From the NCBI GenBank assembly GCA_037974665.1, contig CM075770.1, forward strand, positions 2,368,501 to 2,432,500: a stretch of DNA of 64,000 nt. Reading direction: 5' to 3'. Made by a program: the position numbers and the translations under genes. Positions within the stretch are counted from its first letter, which is position 1. Each line of letters opens with the position of its first letter. Below are positions 26,690-38,309 of the stretch, piece after piece. The notes beneath the pieces are model-generated. The model was not told the origin of the DNA. It made no database searches and worked only from the letters and a program-made list of their open reading frames with translations. Origin of the DNA: Ehretia macrophylla. Lineage: Eukaryota > Streptophyta > Magnoliopsida > Boraginales > Ehretiaceae.

Positions 26690-26965
26690 TTCCCCTTCCC
26701 CGCTGCACAACCCCTATCCCCCCTCTCCCCTCTCCCTCCCTTCTTCCCTCCCTCTTTCCCTTTCTCTTTCTCTTCGTTGCACAACCCCCCCCCCCCCCCC
26801 CCAATGCACCTACCCCCTCCTCCCCCAATCCCATCCCCTCTTTCCCTTTCCCTTTCCCTTTCTTGTTGCTGCACACCACCGCACCCATCCACCCACCCCT
26901 CCCCTCTTTCCCTCTCCCTTTCTCTTCGCTGCACACAGCTGCACCCTTCCCCCCCCCCCACACGC
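26690..26965. repeat. Polypyrimidine (C/T) minisatellite with an 18-C run
   Basis: An almost pure C/T strand containing about 18 consecutive Cs at 26785-26802. Three imperfect copies of a unit ending in CCCTTTCTCTTCGTTGCACA (or CTTGTTGCTGCACA) occur near 26757, 26845 and 26915. Open frames on both strands over this tract are low-complexity artefacts. Confidence 0.8.
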
Positions 26966-27141
26966 ACCCACCAATGTAATTGTGTTCTTTTACTGTTTGT
27001 GTTATTTTTCTTGTTGCTGTTTGTGCTCTTTTTTGTACTTTTTTTAAATAAATAAATAAATAATCTGACGATGTCAGACAAGTTTGATATCATCAGATCT
27101 GATATTGTTTTTTTAGAGACTCGTTTTTGTCTTCTTGTATA

Positions 27142-27183
27142 GTCTCCATTTTATTCAACAAAATTGTTGAAGAAAATGGAGAC
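27142..27183. repeat. 42-bp near-perfect palindrome
   Basis: The stretch begins GTCTCCATTTTATTCAACAA and its second half is the reverse complement with one mismatched pair, ending AAAATGGAGAC. It can form a stem of about 20 bp with almost no loop. It lies inside the candidate element at 25.9-27.3 kb. Confidence 0.75.
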
Positions 27184-27275
27184 TAACTGCTATTTTGGAG
27201 ACTCAAAGCTTGAGTGATATCATGATTTTGCCAAAAACTATCAAATAGTGTGTTAGAGACCCTTATTGGTGATGA

Positions 27276-28333
27276 ATTTTGATCAATGGAGTATCTAAAA
27301 CAACAATTATTACTGTTTAAAAACTCTATTAAGAATGCCTTTTTGAAGGTAGTTGATTTCTTTTCTTTATTTGAAACAATCAGTATACATTGTATTGGAA
27401 GTTGGAACATACATACCAGATTTATGCCACTAGTGAGCTCAATTATTCTTTCTCCTGGATCGTCTCATAATATCATATGAGAAAATATAATTTAATAATT
27501 TAAATCTCACAAAAGATATAAAATCAAAATACGAGTTGATAGATTATCATCATCCCTTCAAACCAAAAAAAAGAAAAAGAAAAATGAGAGATACTCATCC
27601 CTGACCCATTTTTTCATTTGATAAAAGAGGACGTTGTATTAAATTTCAGTTACCCACTATGAGTTAGTGGCATACCTACCTATATATTTCAGGTGTGAAA
27701 GTAAAGATTAAACACCATTCATTTTCAGACTAACAATCTTACGAATCACTTTAAATTTCAAATATGTCAACCTCCCTTATTTCGGAGACGACCATGATTC
27801 AAGAAGGAACAAAGTTGGTTCGGCACACTGCTAATCCAAAATTCCAAGTATCAAATAATTGACTATAGTTATACACTTAACTATCCAATTCGCCAAACAA
27901 TTAGGTATTGCTCACCCGGTGTTTAGTAGTAATTACATCCCATTTTAAGTGAAAAAATAGCCACCAATTTTTTATTTTTTATTTAAAAAAAAAATGGTCA
28001 CCAAATTTGATGGCGGATAAGATGGGTAGAATTTTCCAGATAGAACACCCCAATTATGTGACGGGACTGGCACCTTTGTTTTTGCCTAGTGCGCCATGTG
28101 TAACTTCCATTTTGTGAGAACAATGAATTATTACATTTACGACTATTACAAATCTTGCAAAATGCTATCTTGATTTGACCTATAGATCACTGGTTCTAAA
28201 AACACAAAAGGATCTTTAAAAATCACCGTACGATTGAGGTGCCCGGGAATATTTTCAAAAGTTTCTTCTATGATGATAGTGCGATCCTTGGTGAAAAGCA
28301 AATCACTAAAAACCCTAACTCTGGATTTAAGTC
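27276..28333. other. Gene-free AT-rich intergenic DNA
   Basis: No gene, RNA gene or repeat was recognised between the candidate transposon and the MITE at 28.3 kb. Confidence 0.5.
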
Positions 28334-28644
28334 TGAGGCTCTGTTTGTTTCCAGTAAAATATTTTTTAAAAAAATATTTTTCAAATTTTATGATATTTGA
28401 TAATACAAAAAAATTAGTTAATTGATAAATATTTTTCGGTCAATAAAAAATTTTAATTCAAAAGAGTATAAAATATTTTCTTAACAAAAATATATTATGT
28501 GTATGTTTTTTTTTTTATATAAAATTTCATATTGAAAAATATTTTTCAGTGTATATTCAAATACAAAAAAATATTTTTCAGTATTCTATTTTTCAAAAAA
28601 ATATTTTTTACCAAGTTATTTTACACCAAACAAATGGAGCCTCA
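28334..28644. mobile_element. AT-rich MITE with terminal inverted repeats
   Basis: The left end TGAGGCTCTGTTTGTTTCC, then GTAAAATA, pairs with the reverse complement of the right end, TGAGGCTCCATTTGTTTGG, then GTAAAATA. The interior is AT-rich with repeated AATATTTTTCA motifs, so most of the 311 bp can fold. No direct target duplication could be fixed; hAT or PIF/Harbinger are both possible. Confidence 0.55.
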
Positions 28645-28744
28645 CTCAAAAAATTATTGCAATATTAAATTGATGAGTCAATCTTTTATATAATTAATAA
28701 AATCTACATATATAAATTCTATTAATCTCTAAAAAATTGATATA

Positions 28745-29435
28745 CAGTAGAACCTCTTTAAATTAATACTCGATAAATTAATAATCTCTTTTAATTAATA
28801 AAAATGTCCGGTCCCGACTTGGGACCAGTGAAAAAAGTTGATAAATTCAATAAAATTATAAGATAATATATTTAAAAAAATTATTTGTATTTTATTGACC
28901 CAAATATTTTATAAATTAATAATTAGTTAAAAAGTACATAATAAATTAACTATGAGGTTTTCTTAAAATATGAATAAAGAGTAATTTGTCTTTTATTGAA
29001 TTTCATATTTAATTATTTAAAGAGAAAAAATTGAGATAATCCGACAAGGATTAGGATACAAGATTAGATAAATTAGTTCTCATCCTAATTCTACAAGCAT
29101 TTAGATACGAGATTAGAAAAACTTTATTCTAATCCTACTAAATTAAATGTTATTTTATATACTCATTACTTATATTTTCAAATTGAACCGAAAAAATACA
29201 AGTCACTTTTTAAAAAAAGGTATCATAATTATAATATATTTACTATAAAGCTAAAAAAATTAAAAACATCTTTATTAATTAATAGTTATTAATTTATCTA
29301 TAAATTAATATCTCGCTAAATTAATAAAATTTGATGATTTAACGCTATTAATTTAAAGAAGTTCTATAAATTAATATCTCGCTAAATTAATAAAATTTGA
29401 TGATTTAACGCTATTAATTTAAAGAAGTTCTACTA
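28745..29435. mobile_element. Emigrant/Lemi1-like (pogo) non-autonomous element
   Basis: The left end CAGTAGAACCTCTTTAAATT and the reverse complement of the right end, TAGTAGAACTTCTTTAAATT, are terminal inverted repeats flanked by TA on both sides. The end sequence is that of the plant Emigrant/Lemi1 family of the Tc1/mariner-pogo superfamily, as I recall it. The 691-bp interior is AT-rich and has no transposase frame. Near the right end a 66-bp unit is tandemly repeated exactly (29298-29363 and 29364-29429). Confidence 0.75.
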
Positions 29436-32400
29436 TAATTGGAATTGATTGAAAAGTTTTCGATTTTACTCGTTTATCACATTGGTTATGCAAAGTACCA
29501 AATTCAAAATAACGACATGATCTAAAGATTCCAGATTCTATCTTTACGCGAGTACATGGGCACATGGCATCGGTTCTAGTCTATTTCTTTTGGGGGCAAT
29601 GTGAGGGGCTCAAAGTATATAACAAAAATATATATATATAAAAAAAAGTATATTACTAAAATAGGTAGATTTGAAATTTATGAAAATTGAGGAGAATATT
29701 TACTATAATCATATCTTGATGCTGTGAAATATGTTGAAAAAAAAGGAGTAGGAGGGAAGGCGACAATTTTTGCCTTATAGAGGTGACAAAGAAATAGATT
29801 TTGTAAGCACGCGTACTGCCAATTATTAAAAAGAAAAAAAAGTTAAACTTTTCACAAATACAGAGATTATTGAGAACTGAGATGATCAGAAATAGAACAA
29901 ATAGGCGCAGATTGGGAATAAATTTTTATCTTCACACAAGAATCGGGTGAGTAATAGAGATAAGCACTACCCATTTCGCATAACTTGTCCCACATATATG
30001 TAAGATTATTTTTTCTATAACTATATATTGTAATATAAAAGCCTAATTAAAAATGACATGAGATAAATTTTGATTAAATTTAGAGAGCAAAAGAAAAAGG
30101 GCTCACAAAAATTTATAATTGTTTTCTTAATCAAACCGCTTTAAAAGATGCTACATCTCTCAAAGATTTAATATTGTTCATGTTTGCCGAGAGATGCAAA
30201 CAATGCCGCTAATTGGCTACGGTTTGCTTGATCATGAACTTAATTTGTTTGGTTCATCTATGTTTCTCTTGTACGCTCTGACATTGATTAGTGCATTTTT
30301 AATTAATGAATTCAAAGTGGTTAATAACCAAAAAAATAAATAAAAAGAATTTTCTCCCACGAAAAAGAAAAGAAAAGGCAAAAAGGTAATACCACAAACT
30401 TTTGTCCCTTCACGCGTGGCAGGTGCCGGTGGGCGGGTGATATTATCCGCAGACAGCACGTAATAATTCCGCCGACTTGGAGATATACAAAAGGCGCTAA
30501 AGTTCGAGCGTGTTGGATGGTCGGAGGCCAAAAGCGTCAAGGCCCAACACACGCGCGAGTGTGGCTTTACTGCACAGGCGGGGTCCACATAATAGCTCCC
30601 TTAATTGACACGTGTCTATAGTGCTAGATCACCAAAGTGCATGGTCTGCGATAGCGTTATGCAGTATCCAACCCAGACCAGCCCCACCAAAAATATAATC
30701 CCAATCCAATTAAGATTTTCTCCTAAACACTTGTGATTTTTTTATTTTTTTTTTGAGAGATTAAATTGCTAAAAAAGCATTTTATGCATTTTTTCGTTGT
30801 TATATATTAGATTATGTGGTATAAAAATAATTTGATAATTTAATATGATTTTATAAAAAGATGATAAAAAATCTCTTAACCTTATTCAGAGATCAATTCA
30901 AGATCATTTCTAGTGAAATTTTAACACAGTTTATACTTATATAATATTTTTTCAGTTTTTGAAATTAAAAATACTTTTATATTTAAAGATATTTTTTATT
31001 TTAGTGGAAGTTACAATTCTACTACCATATATATATATGATCAAGTTGAAAATAAAAAAAAGACACTCAGTGATGTTCTTATAAATGTGATACTAGATTA
31101 TGATGGTGCTAACAAATTTAACGGATAATTTTGATAAAATTTAAGAAAATTTATTACACATTTTTTGGGATGATAAACCAAAAAAAAAAAACCAAGGCAA
31201 GGGTAGGGTAGGGCATTGACAATTTTGATTATTCCAAGACGAAAATAACTTTTAAAAAAAGAAATCATTTGCTATTTCTCCACGTAAAAGGTTTATTGGC
31301 CATGCAATTCTCAAAACGCTACCACCATTATGCATGGGGTCACATTAACCAAGCTCCTTTACTTGTATTTTCTTTTCTTTTTTTTTTGGTCAAGTGTATT
31401 TTCATACTATCAGTCAAAACTTTCTATCTAGTCATGAGCTTCTTGCCTTTGTTACTTCCATTATTTGATTTAATTTAACTCCCCCTTTGAGTCTTTGACT
31501 ACAATTTTAATGTATCTTTCTTTAGTCAATAACAATTAGATTACGCAAAATATACATCCACTTGTCAATTTGGTGTACTTGTGCAACCGACCATGTTGAT
31601 TCTGCATGGCCATAGAATTGAAGAAAGTTTAAGAAAGCATTGTCACCTAAGATTTCCTTTTTTAGTTTACGTGGACATAAAAATCGTTATTACTCTACAA
31701 TTATTTTAAAGAGGATTTTGGAAAACTAAATTACTTTAATTTGACTTTCAGTAATTCAAGGCAAATCTACTTTTAATTTAGCATATGCACATCTTGCAAG
31801 ATACTTAATTACTTTGATCTAAATTCCTGAACTCATAGACGACCATGACAAACAAAAGAACAAAAAAAATTCACTCTCAATTCAACATACGTCTTTATCG
31901 CCCCTCTTATCTTTGTTCACAAGGAATTTCATTATTGACAAACATATAATTTGTTATTAGTCAAACATTTAATTGAAACTCAGACCAAAAGAAGAAAAAC
32001 AAAATTAATTGGAACATATAATGACAACCCACACGTGAGGTAACTTACTTCCTGTCCATTGATAGTTTGGAAATTCAACAACTTAGCACACGGAGCAACG
32101 ACCGCAAATTTTGCATCATTTTATCAACGGTACGGAGACAATTAGAGTAGTAATTTGTTCTTCACGTTGCTTGACTTTAAGGAAACATATAATACCTAAC
32201 AATTAGACTAAAAACAGTTTGATTAAAACCTATGCCTAATTCTGCCTATATTAAACTAGCAAAAAAAGAAAAAGAAAACTACATTAGGCAAAAAAATATG
32301 TACATCATGGTCAAGAAAAGCAATGTTAACTTTATTATGTTGTATTTAAAACATCATTATATTTCTGTAACAAAGTCTCCTAATTACGAAACTTTGTATT

Positions 32401-33830
32401 GTTCAAATACAATGCTAATCTCATATGCATAGAATTAACAAAAAATATGATTATCAATAAGCATGATTGATGTCTGTACTTCTATATAATCAACTCATAA
32501 TAAAATAAGACTTGATGTAATTTTGTTTAATTTGCTTTGAACTAATGAAATATGTAATATATATATATATATATATTATTATGAGAAACTAACCTTAGCT
32601 AAAATCAATATTGGATGCATTAAGACACATAAACCCCATAGGAGTATGAACTTAAATTTAAAACCTTTAATTTTAACAAGTTATTATTTGATCAATTATC
32701 TGATTTAGATGACAAAAAGATGTAAAATTTTGCATATATCTTTTAGGAAGAAAAAATAATAATTCGATTTGAGTGATTCCTTTTTATCTGCCTTTTTTTT
32801 AATGATGTGAGAATTAGTAAACTATTAAATGTAACAGTACGATTTTATATATGTACTAAATTAATTAAGAATGAAACTTTATAATAATAAAAAAATGTCG
32901 AAACCGGGCTTTTTATCTGCCTTTGTGGATGTGCGTGGGATTTTGGACGGCAAGAGTGAGGGGTTAGGAAGAAGCAGACAAAATCATGGGATCTGCATGC
33001 TTTTAATGCACCAACCCCCTGCAAAGAACCGATCATGCAAATCCTATTCTACTATTTCTCTCTCACGCCCATATTGGCCCATTTCCACTCTCCAAAAATA
33101 TATTATATATTATATAATAAAATAGTACGATACTAAATAACAAATAGTACCCTTCTTCTTATCTTTAAATGAACAATTGACACACAAACTTTAGTTATGC
33201 CGCAAGTTTCTCTCTTGACCTCAATTCACACTAGATTAAGCACTTTCATTCTTGCAAGTAACACACGACACCACTCTTTTTCTTATGTTTTTCTTGACTT
33301 TTCATGTCTCATTTACAGTATTATTTAAGTGTAAGAGGGATGTTTTGTATGAGTGAGGATTCCTTCAAAATTACGAGCGAAATTTAATAATAATAACTTA
33401 TTTACATTATTTCTTCATAATTATAATTATAATTCACAATGAATCAATTTTGTTCATAATATCATAATGTTAAGAATAAATCAATTTTTTTTTTGTATAG
33501 GCTAGTATGCTAATATGGCCACAATTTGTTTGACTTGCATTAATCTCATTAACAAGTCTGTCTTAATAAGTAACCATTTGACTTAAAAACTTAAGCTATT
33601 AAAGAGTATGAATTTAATTAGTTTGACATCTCCAATAAATTCTCACATGCAAATAAAGTTTTTTATCTATGCATATTACCAACAGGATAAAATGGCGAGA
33701 ATTAAGGCTAATACCTCTTTAATAAAAAAGTTTTGATACTATAATGTAAGTCATTAACTCAATACCGAAATTACAGAAAACATCCTCGCAAATTACAAAA
33801 ATGCCCCTTTGAAAAGGACTTGAGCAAAAT
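29436..33830. other. Gene-free intergenic DNA upstream of IAA26
   Basis: No coding sequence recognised. It contains a GC-richer islet with a G-box palindrome (30400-30690, listed separately) and a (TA)n run at about 32553-32577. The rest is AT-rich. Confidence 0.5.
30400..30690. promoter_or_regulatory. GC-richer islet with a palindromic G-box
   Basis: This patch stands out by base composition from the AT-rich DNA around it. It contains GACACGTGTC at about 30607-30616, a palindromic G-box/ABRE core, and several CG-containing words (CACGCG, GGCGGGTG, ACACGCGCGAG). No gene with protein-like composition overlaps it and the nearest start codon is 4.2 kb away (IAA26). It could be a distal regulatory element, the promoter of a non-coding RNA, or a remnant of a lost gene. 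Confidence 0.3.
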
Positions 33831-34012
33831 GAGCATTGCTATATTCCACTTTAATTTTCACACTCAAATATCACTTCTTACTTGGATACTTAGTTGCCAT
33901 GCTAAAATAACTAACTTTTTTATTTATCTCTTCTCTTTTAATATGCCAACTCAGCATACACATGAAAAATGATATTTGAATGTGAAAATTAAAGTGGTAT
34001 ATAACATTTCTC
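33831..34012. mobile_element. Mutator-like MITE with 9-bp target duplication
   Basis: The left end GAGCATTGCTATATTCCACT and the reverse complement of the right end, GAGAAATGTTATATACCACT, continue as matching inverted repeats for about 40 bp (TTTAATTTTCACACTCAAAT on the left, one mismatch on the right). The element is flanked on both sides by the identical 9-mer GAGCAAAAT (33822-33830 and 34013-34021). A 9-bp duplication is characteristic of the Mutator superfamily. It is 182 bp, non-coding and about 0.9 kb upstream of the IAA26 start. Confidence 0.85.
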
Positions 34013-34089
34013 GAGCAAAATACCCTATTAGAATAGCCACCTAGGCCTTCATTAAAGGATCTCTTTTTTTTTTTTTTTTTCACTTTAAA

Positions 34090-34924
34090 GAGAGAGAGAG
34101 AAGTCAGCAGCAGCATGCTTTGCTTGTCGAACTCAACAACACCAACACCAACATATATTGTGTAGGTTCAGTAGTTGCGTGCAAAATGCTCTAATTCCAT
34201 TCCTCTTTTGCAGTGAAAAGAGAATCTCTCTGGTTTTTTACTAACACCATTCTTTCTTTGTTCGCTTAGCATACAATTAGCCAAGAGAGAGAAGTGAATA
34301 TTTGTGTGCACTAAAGAGAGAGAGAGAGAGCACACACTCTCAGCTATTATTAGCTCTACTTTTTCTTTGTTTGATTTATAGAAGCTGCTGTTTTCTTTGA
34401 ACCATCTTGGTGGTGTAGTTTCCTTTTGTCTTTGAGAGAGCTTTTCTTTGTTTTGCTAAGCATTGAAGCAAAAGGGGTTGTTTTTTTTTGCAAGATTTGA
34501 AGATGTTGGTATGCAAAGTTTTGAGCTTTGGTTAAGCACTAAAAGGTAAAAGTCGTTTTATCTTTTAGAAAATTTCAATTGTGTCACGTGGGTAAATAAT
34601 GAATTTTAAGACTAGTTTAGAAGATTTTGAAATGTTTTACCAACAGTCATTGATTTTAGGATAGTACCGTATACTAACGTGTATATTAACGTGCTACTGT
34701 GTTTTTTATGTTTTTCTGTAGCAAGATCTTAAATTTATCTCAGTGCTAATAGATTTTAGGATAAAACCCGTGTTATTCATCACGTATGGCTCATCTAACG
34801 CGTATATTAACGTGCTACTGTGGGTTTTTTTTATGTTTTTCTGCAGCAAGATCTTAACTTTTTCTCAGTTGTGACCTTGAAACTTGTAAAAGGGACTGAT
34901 TTTTATACATCTGGTGTAAAATAA
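34090..34924 (+). promoter_or_regulatory. IAA26: Proximal promoter and 5' leader of IAA26, with probable leader intron
   Basis: GA-rich runs lie at about 34089-34103 and 34313-34330, typical of plant core-promoter and leader regions. A ten-codon upstream frame (MLVCKVLSFG, 34503-34535) precedes a good donor AAAAG|GTAAAA at 34545/34546. Two acceptors follow: TTTTTCTGTAG at 34721 and TTTTTCTGCAG at 34846. They lie in a tandem duplication of about 100 bp (34652-34743 and 34752-34868) and both are followed by CAAGATCTTAA. I infer a 5'-leader intron with two alternative 3' ends. Confidence 0.5.
34652..34868 (+). repeat. Tandem duplication carrying a duplicated 3' splice site
   Basis: Copy 1 (34652-34743) and copy 2 (34752-34868) share GATTTTAGGATA at the start, GTATATTAACGTGCTACTGT in the middle, TATGTTTTTCTG(T/C)AGCAAG and ATCTTAA...TCTCAG at the end. 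Copy 2 has an extra insertion of about 25 bp after GATTTTAGGATA. The duplication lies 57-273 bp upstream of the IAA26 start codon. Confidence 0.85.
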
Positions 34925-37900
34925 ATGGAGGGTTATTCAAGAAAGGGTGATGGTTGTCCACAGTTGCTAGACTTGCTTCAGAAAGAGAGAAGAGAATGGG
35001 TTGTGAAAAGGGAAGAAGAAGAAGAAACCATCCATGGAGTTTCAGATGAGAAGAAGCTTGAGCTAAGCCTTGGTCCACCTGGTGGTGGTAACTGGACCAT
35101 GAAAGATAGTAGTAATGGCGGTAATGGAGATGATGGCAAAAACAAGAAGAAGTCTCTTCTCTCTTTTGGTTACTTCTCAAACACAAATTCTAACACGAAC
35201 ACCATTTCCAACCACAAGTTTTCATCTTCATCTCCATGGTCATCATCAGCTTACCAAGTAAAAGCCCAACAAGAGCAACCAAATGTTTCTTCATTCATTC
35301 AGCTTCAATCAACACCAAGACAGGGCTTGTCTGTTACACCAAAGGAATCATCACAGCCCTGTTGCAATAAAGTGGTAGACTTGCAGCAGACTGCAGAAAA
35401 GAAGGGATTTTCACCAACAGCAGCTGCAACAAATACAGCTGTGACCAACAGTGCTCAGAAAAGGTACATCAGCGTTTGTTTTTTTTTTTTTAACTTATTG
35501 TGTTTCTTTTGGACAGAGGATATTCACTGGTTTTTTTTGCTCATGTTGTAAGATGTTGTACTTGTGGTCCATGCTTTACTGGTTTCACTGTTTGACATGT
35601 CTGTGATGTAATATGGACTTTGATTATGTATTTTCTTCATTTATTTTGTTTGATTAATTCTATTTCTGTGAAAGTATCAGATTCTTAACTTCTTTATCTT
35701 TCATGATGTTACATCTTGTCTGAATTTTTCATGGTCTTTTTACTGGTTACTTTATATATTCACCTGTTCATTAATGCCAACTCTTAGTTTGATAGGAAAC
35801 TATTCGGTTAGCCCTACTCTCTCATATATTGGTAGAAACTGCAGGAGTAAATCTCACCAATACATGTGAAAAACTGATGAGTGGGATAGTCTAGACCGAC
35901 CCCAAAATTTTCCTACTTTTATTTGACAATGTATGCACCAATTTTTGCTTCCTTGCCATTTCACATGGGAACTCTTAATTTCATATTATAAATGTTATCT
36001 CATGATCTCTTTTTAATTTCTCTGTTATATTAGTATTTCTTGCGTAAAAAAATTATGGTTATGTACTTATTTAAACAACAAGAAATTTATGAAGATGACA
36101 TCGAACAAACGAGTGCCGTCTTTATATCCATATAGTCGACCTGAGTCACCTACATTTACTTTGATTTGGTTTATATTTTAAACTTTTAGTACTTGAATTC
36201 TTGAAACTAACTTGTAATGACTTGTTTCATGCTCCAAAAAAAAAAAAAATTATCAAGGACTGCTCCTGCTCCAGTTGTAGGGTGGCCTCCAATTCGATCA
36301 TTTAGGAAGAATCATGCAAGTAGCAGTTCTTTAAAATCAGCTTCTGAGTCACCAAACGTGGTCCCTAACAACAAGGTTGCCAGCAAAAAACCAATTGAAA
36401 ATAGCCAACAAAAGGGTCAGTTTGTGAAGATCAATATGGATGGCATACCTATTGGAAGGAAAGTGGATCTTACAGCCTATGACAGTTATGAAAAGCTCTC
36501 TTCTGCTGTTGATGAATTGTTCAGAGGCCTACTAGCAGGTTATTTATAATTTTTACTATTTGTAGGATGTGTTTATTAAATATACTTGTTTCATGTGGTT
36601 GAGGTACTGCAAATTCTAATTTCACTTGAATTCTAGTCAGATGCCCATATCTGTTAATTGCTGGTTGCATAAATGAACAGATTTAATGAACGACACCATT
36701 TTTTTTTTTTGGAAATTTGGGGGTATCCGGGTTTTTGTCCGACTAATCCCATGGAGTTCTGAAGTTAATAGTCAGGTAAACCTCAACCTCCAGTAGATTG
36801 TAGACCTGAGTTGACTTGCTCTAGCGACTTATGGGGAGCATACTTAAGGGCTGACTAACTGAGTTACCTTAAGGGTTCATGACAGCATTTTTAGATCAAT
36901 GTATTTCCTCTTTTTTTTTAAAAAAAAAAAAATATATATATATATATAGATTTAAATAGTGAAGCTTTGGATCAATATTTTTACAGTATCTTGAAAAGTG
37001 CAAGGAAAGATGATTTACAGTAGACCCTAATCTAACTCTTCGCCAGACCCTGCATAGCGGGATTTTCCTGCCTACCCTTTAGTAGTATTTTATTTTATCA
37101 ATCTGTATAAGCATCGGATTTCCTTGCCTAATTCAAAGTAGGTCCGACCCTTCTCTGAATTTGACTTCGGGAGTTTTGTGCACATGTTATGAACTCTTTT
37201 ATATTTTTCTTTTCATGATAGCTCTTGTTGTCTCACACTTCATTTGGCTTTTGTTTCTTTCTTGCAGCTCAAAGTGATTCCTCTGCTGGTGGAATAGAGA
37301 ACAAGGATGAGGGAGAGAAAGTGATCACTGGATTGTTAGATGGGAGTGGGGAATATACTCTCGTGTATGAGGATAATGAAGGTGACAGGATGCTTGTAGG
37401 AGATGTCCCATGGCAGTAAGCATCATCTTATCTCTGTGGATCTGATGCAGTTTTTATTCTTTCTTTTTTGCTATTAATATTCTGACACTTGTCTTTTGAG
37501 TATTTAATATTGCATTTATTTATGATTTTCAACTTTTTAATTATTGATGGATTATCCTCTATAAGAAACATCTATTGAGAGGTTGATTATGATGTTAATC
37601 CGACTGTTTTATCCTAGCGATAGTGTTATCATGTGTTAATATAAAAATGATACCTCATAATTGTTTTCCAAGAAGTACTAGGGTTAGGGGCGTATCTACA
37701 TGAAGGGGTGTGTAGGCTGCAACCCCTATTGACTCCACATGTTCCTTTAGAATCATGGGCTATTTTTGGGGTATATTTAGTTTGTAAAAATGTTTAGCTC
37801 CCACTAATTTTGTTGCCAAATCCGCTTAGCCTCTACTCAGCTCTGAAATAACCCCTATTGATAAGATATTCTAGAACCGTCCTTGATCAGAACTAATAGA

Positions 37901-38309
37901 GTTAAGTCTGCCATAGAATGTTTTTATGTGCTAATCTTATATTGTTAACATGTTGTTGCAGCATGTTTGTGTCGACTGTGAAGAGGCTGCGTGTCTTGAA
38001 AAGCTCTGAACTTGCCATGTTATGCCGTGAGTTTCATATATATTTTTCTCCCATTCAATTTAAAATATTGACACACTTCCAATTATGGAATGTGCTATCT
38101 ATGAAAAAATCTTGAGCTCAGTTTAGACTAACCCATTAGTTTCTTTCATAATGTTGTATGGATTCCACCTATATGTGAAAGAATAATTTCAATCTGGACT
38201 AATCGAAAAATTTCCGATTATGTAATACCTAGATATAACTACTAAACAATTGATCCATCATTTTTTTGCAGGTGGGGCTAAGCAAGGAAAGTCTTCAGTG
38301 GAAATGTAA
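34925..38309 (+). CDS. IAA26: Aux/IAA auxin-response repressor, IAA18/IAA26 clade
   Basis: A nuclear co-repressor that holds auxin response factors inactive until auxin causes its TIR1/AFB-dependent degradation. Five exons: 34925-35463, 36258-36538, 37268-37415, 37962-38026, 38272-38309, in phase, giving 356 residues. Domain I is the EAR-type motif in [12 protein letters not shown] (about residue 45). Domain II, the degron [13 protein letters not shown], opens exon 2. Domains III and IV (PB1 fold) include [20 protein letters not shown], the segment [37 protein letters not shown] and [16 protein letters not shown]. The start [20 protein letters not shown] is like IAA26 and IAA18 relatives. The 140-residue Ser/Asn/Gln-rich linker between domains I and II is long for the family. 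Intact; assignment to IAA26 rather than IAA18 is uncertain. Confidence 0.95.
37012..37190. repeat. Au-type SINE fragments in IAA26 intron 2
   Basis: CAGTAGACCCTAATCTAACT with CAGACCCTGCATAGCGGGAT, and then GTCCGACCCTTCTCTGAATT with CGGGAGTTTTGTGCAC, resemble the 3' body of plant Au SINEs (GACCCTNCCCAGACCCTGCATAGCGGGAG...TTTGTGCAC). Two overlapping partial copies seem to lie side by side. The intron shows no effect on splice sites. Confidence 0.5.

Larger units (their letters stand above)
25890..27275. mobile_element. Candidate non-autonomous DNA transposon
   Basis: The left edge AATGGAGTTTCTATAATG (about 25891-25908) resembles the reverse complement of the right edge, AATAAGGGTCTCTAACAC. Both ends are followed by repeated AGAGACT/GGAGACT motifs. 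The interior is A-rich (26.2-26.45 kb), then holds a C-rich minisatellite and a 42-bp palindrome. There is no transposase-like frame. The target duplication is not clear, so the limits and class are tentative. Confidence 0.35.

Noticed and set aside
26597-27093. Long overlapping Pro/Ser- and Gly/Glu/Arg-rich frames on both strands
   Set aside because: They are translations of the C/T minisatellite; all frames are open because the tract is low-complexity.
34854-35186. Minus-strand 110-residue frame
   Set aside because: It is antisense to IAA26 exon 1, whose Aux/IAA domains are unambiguous.
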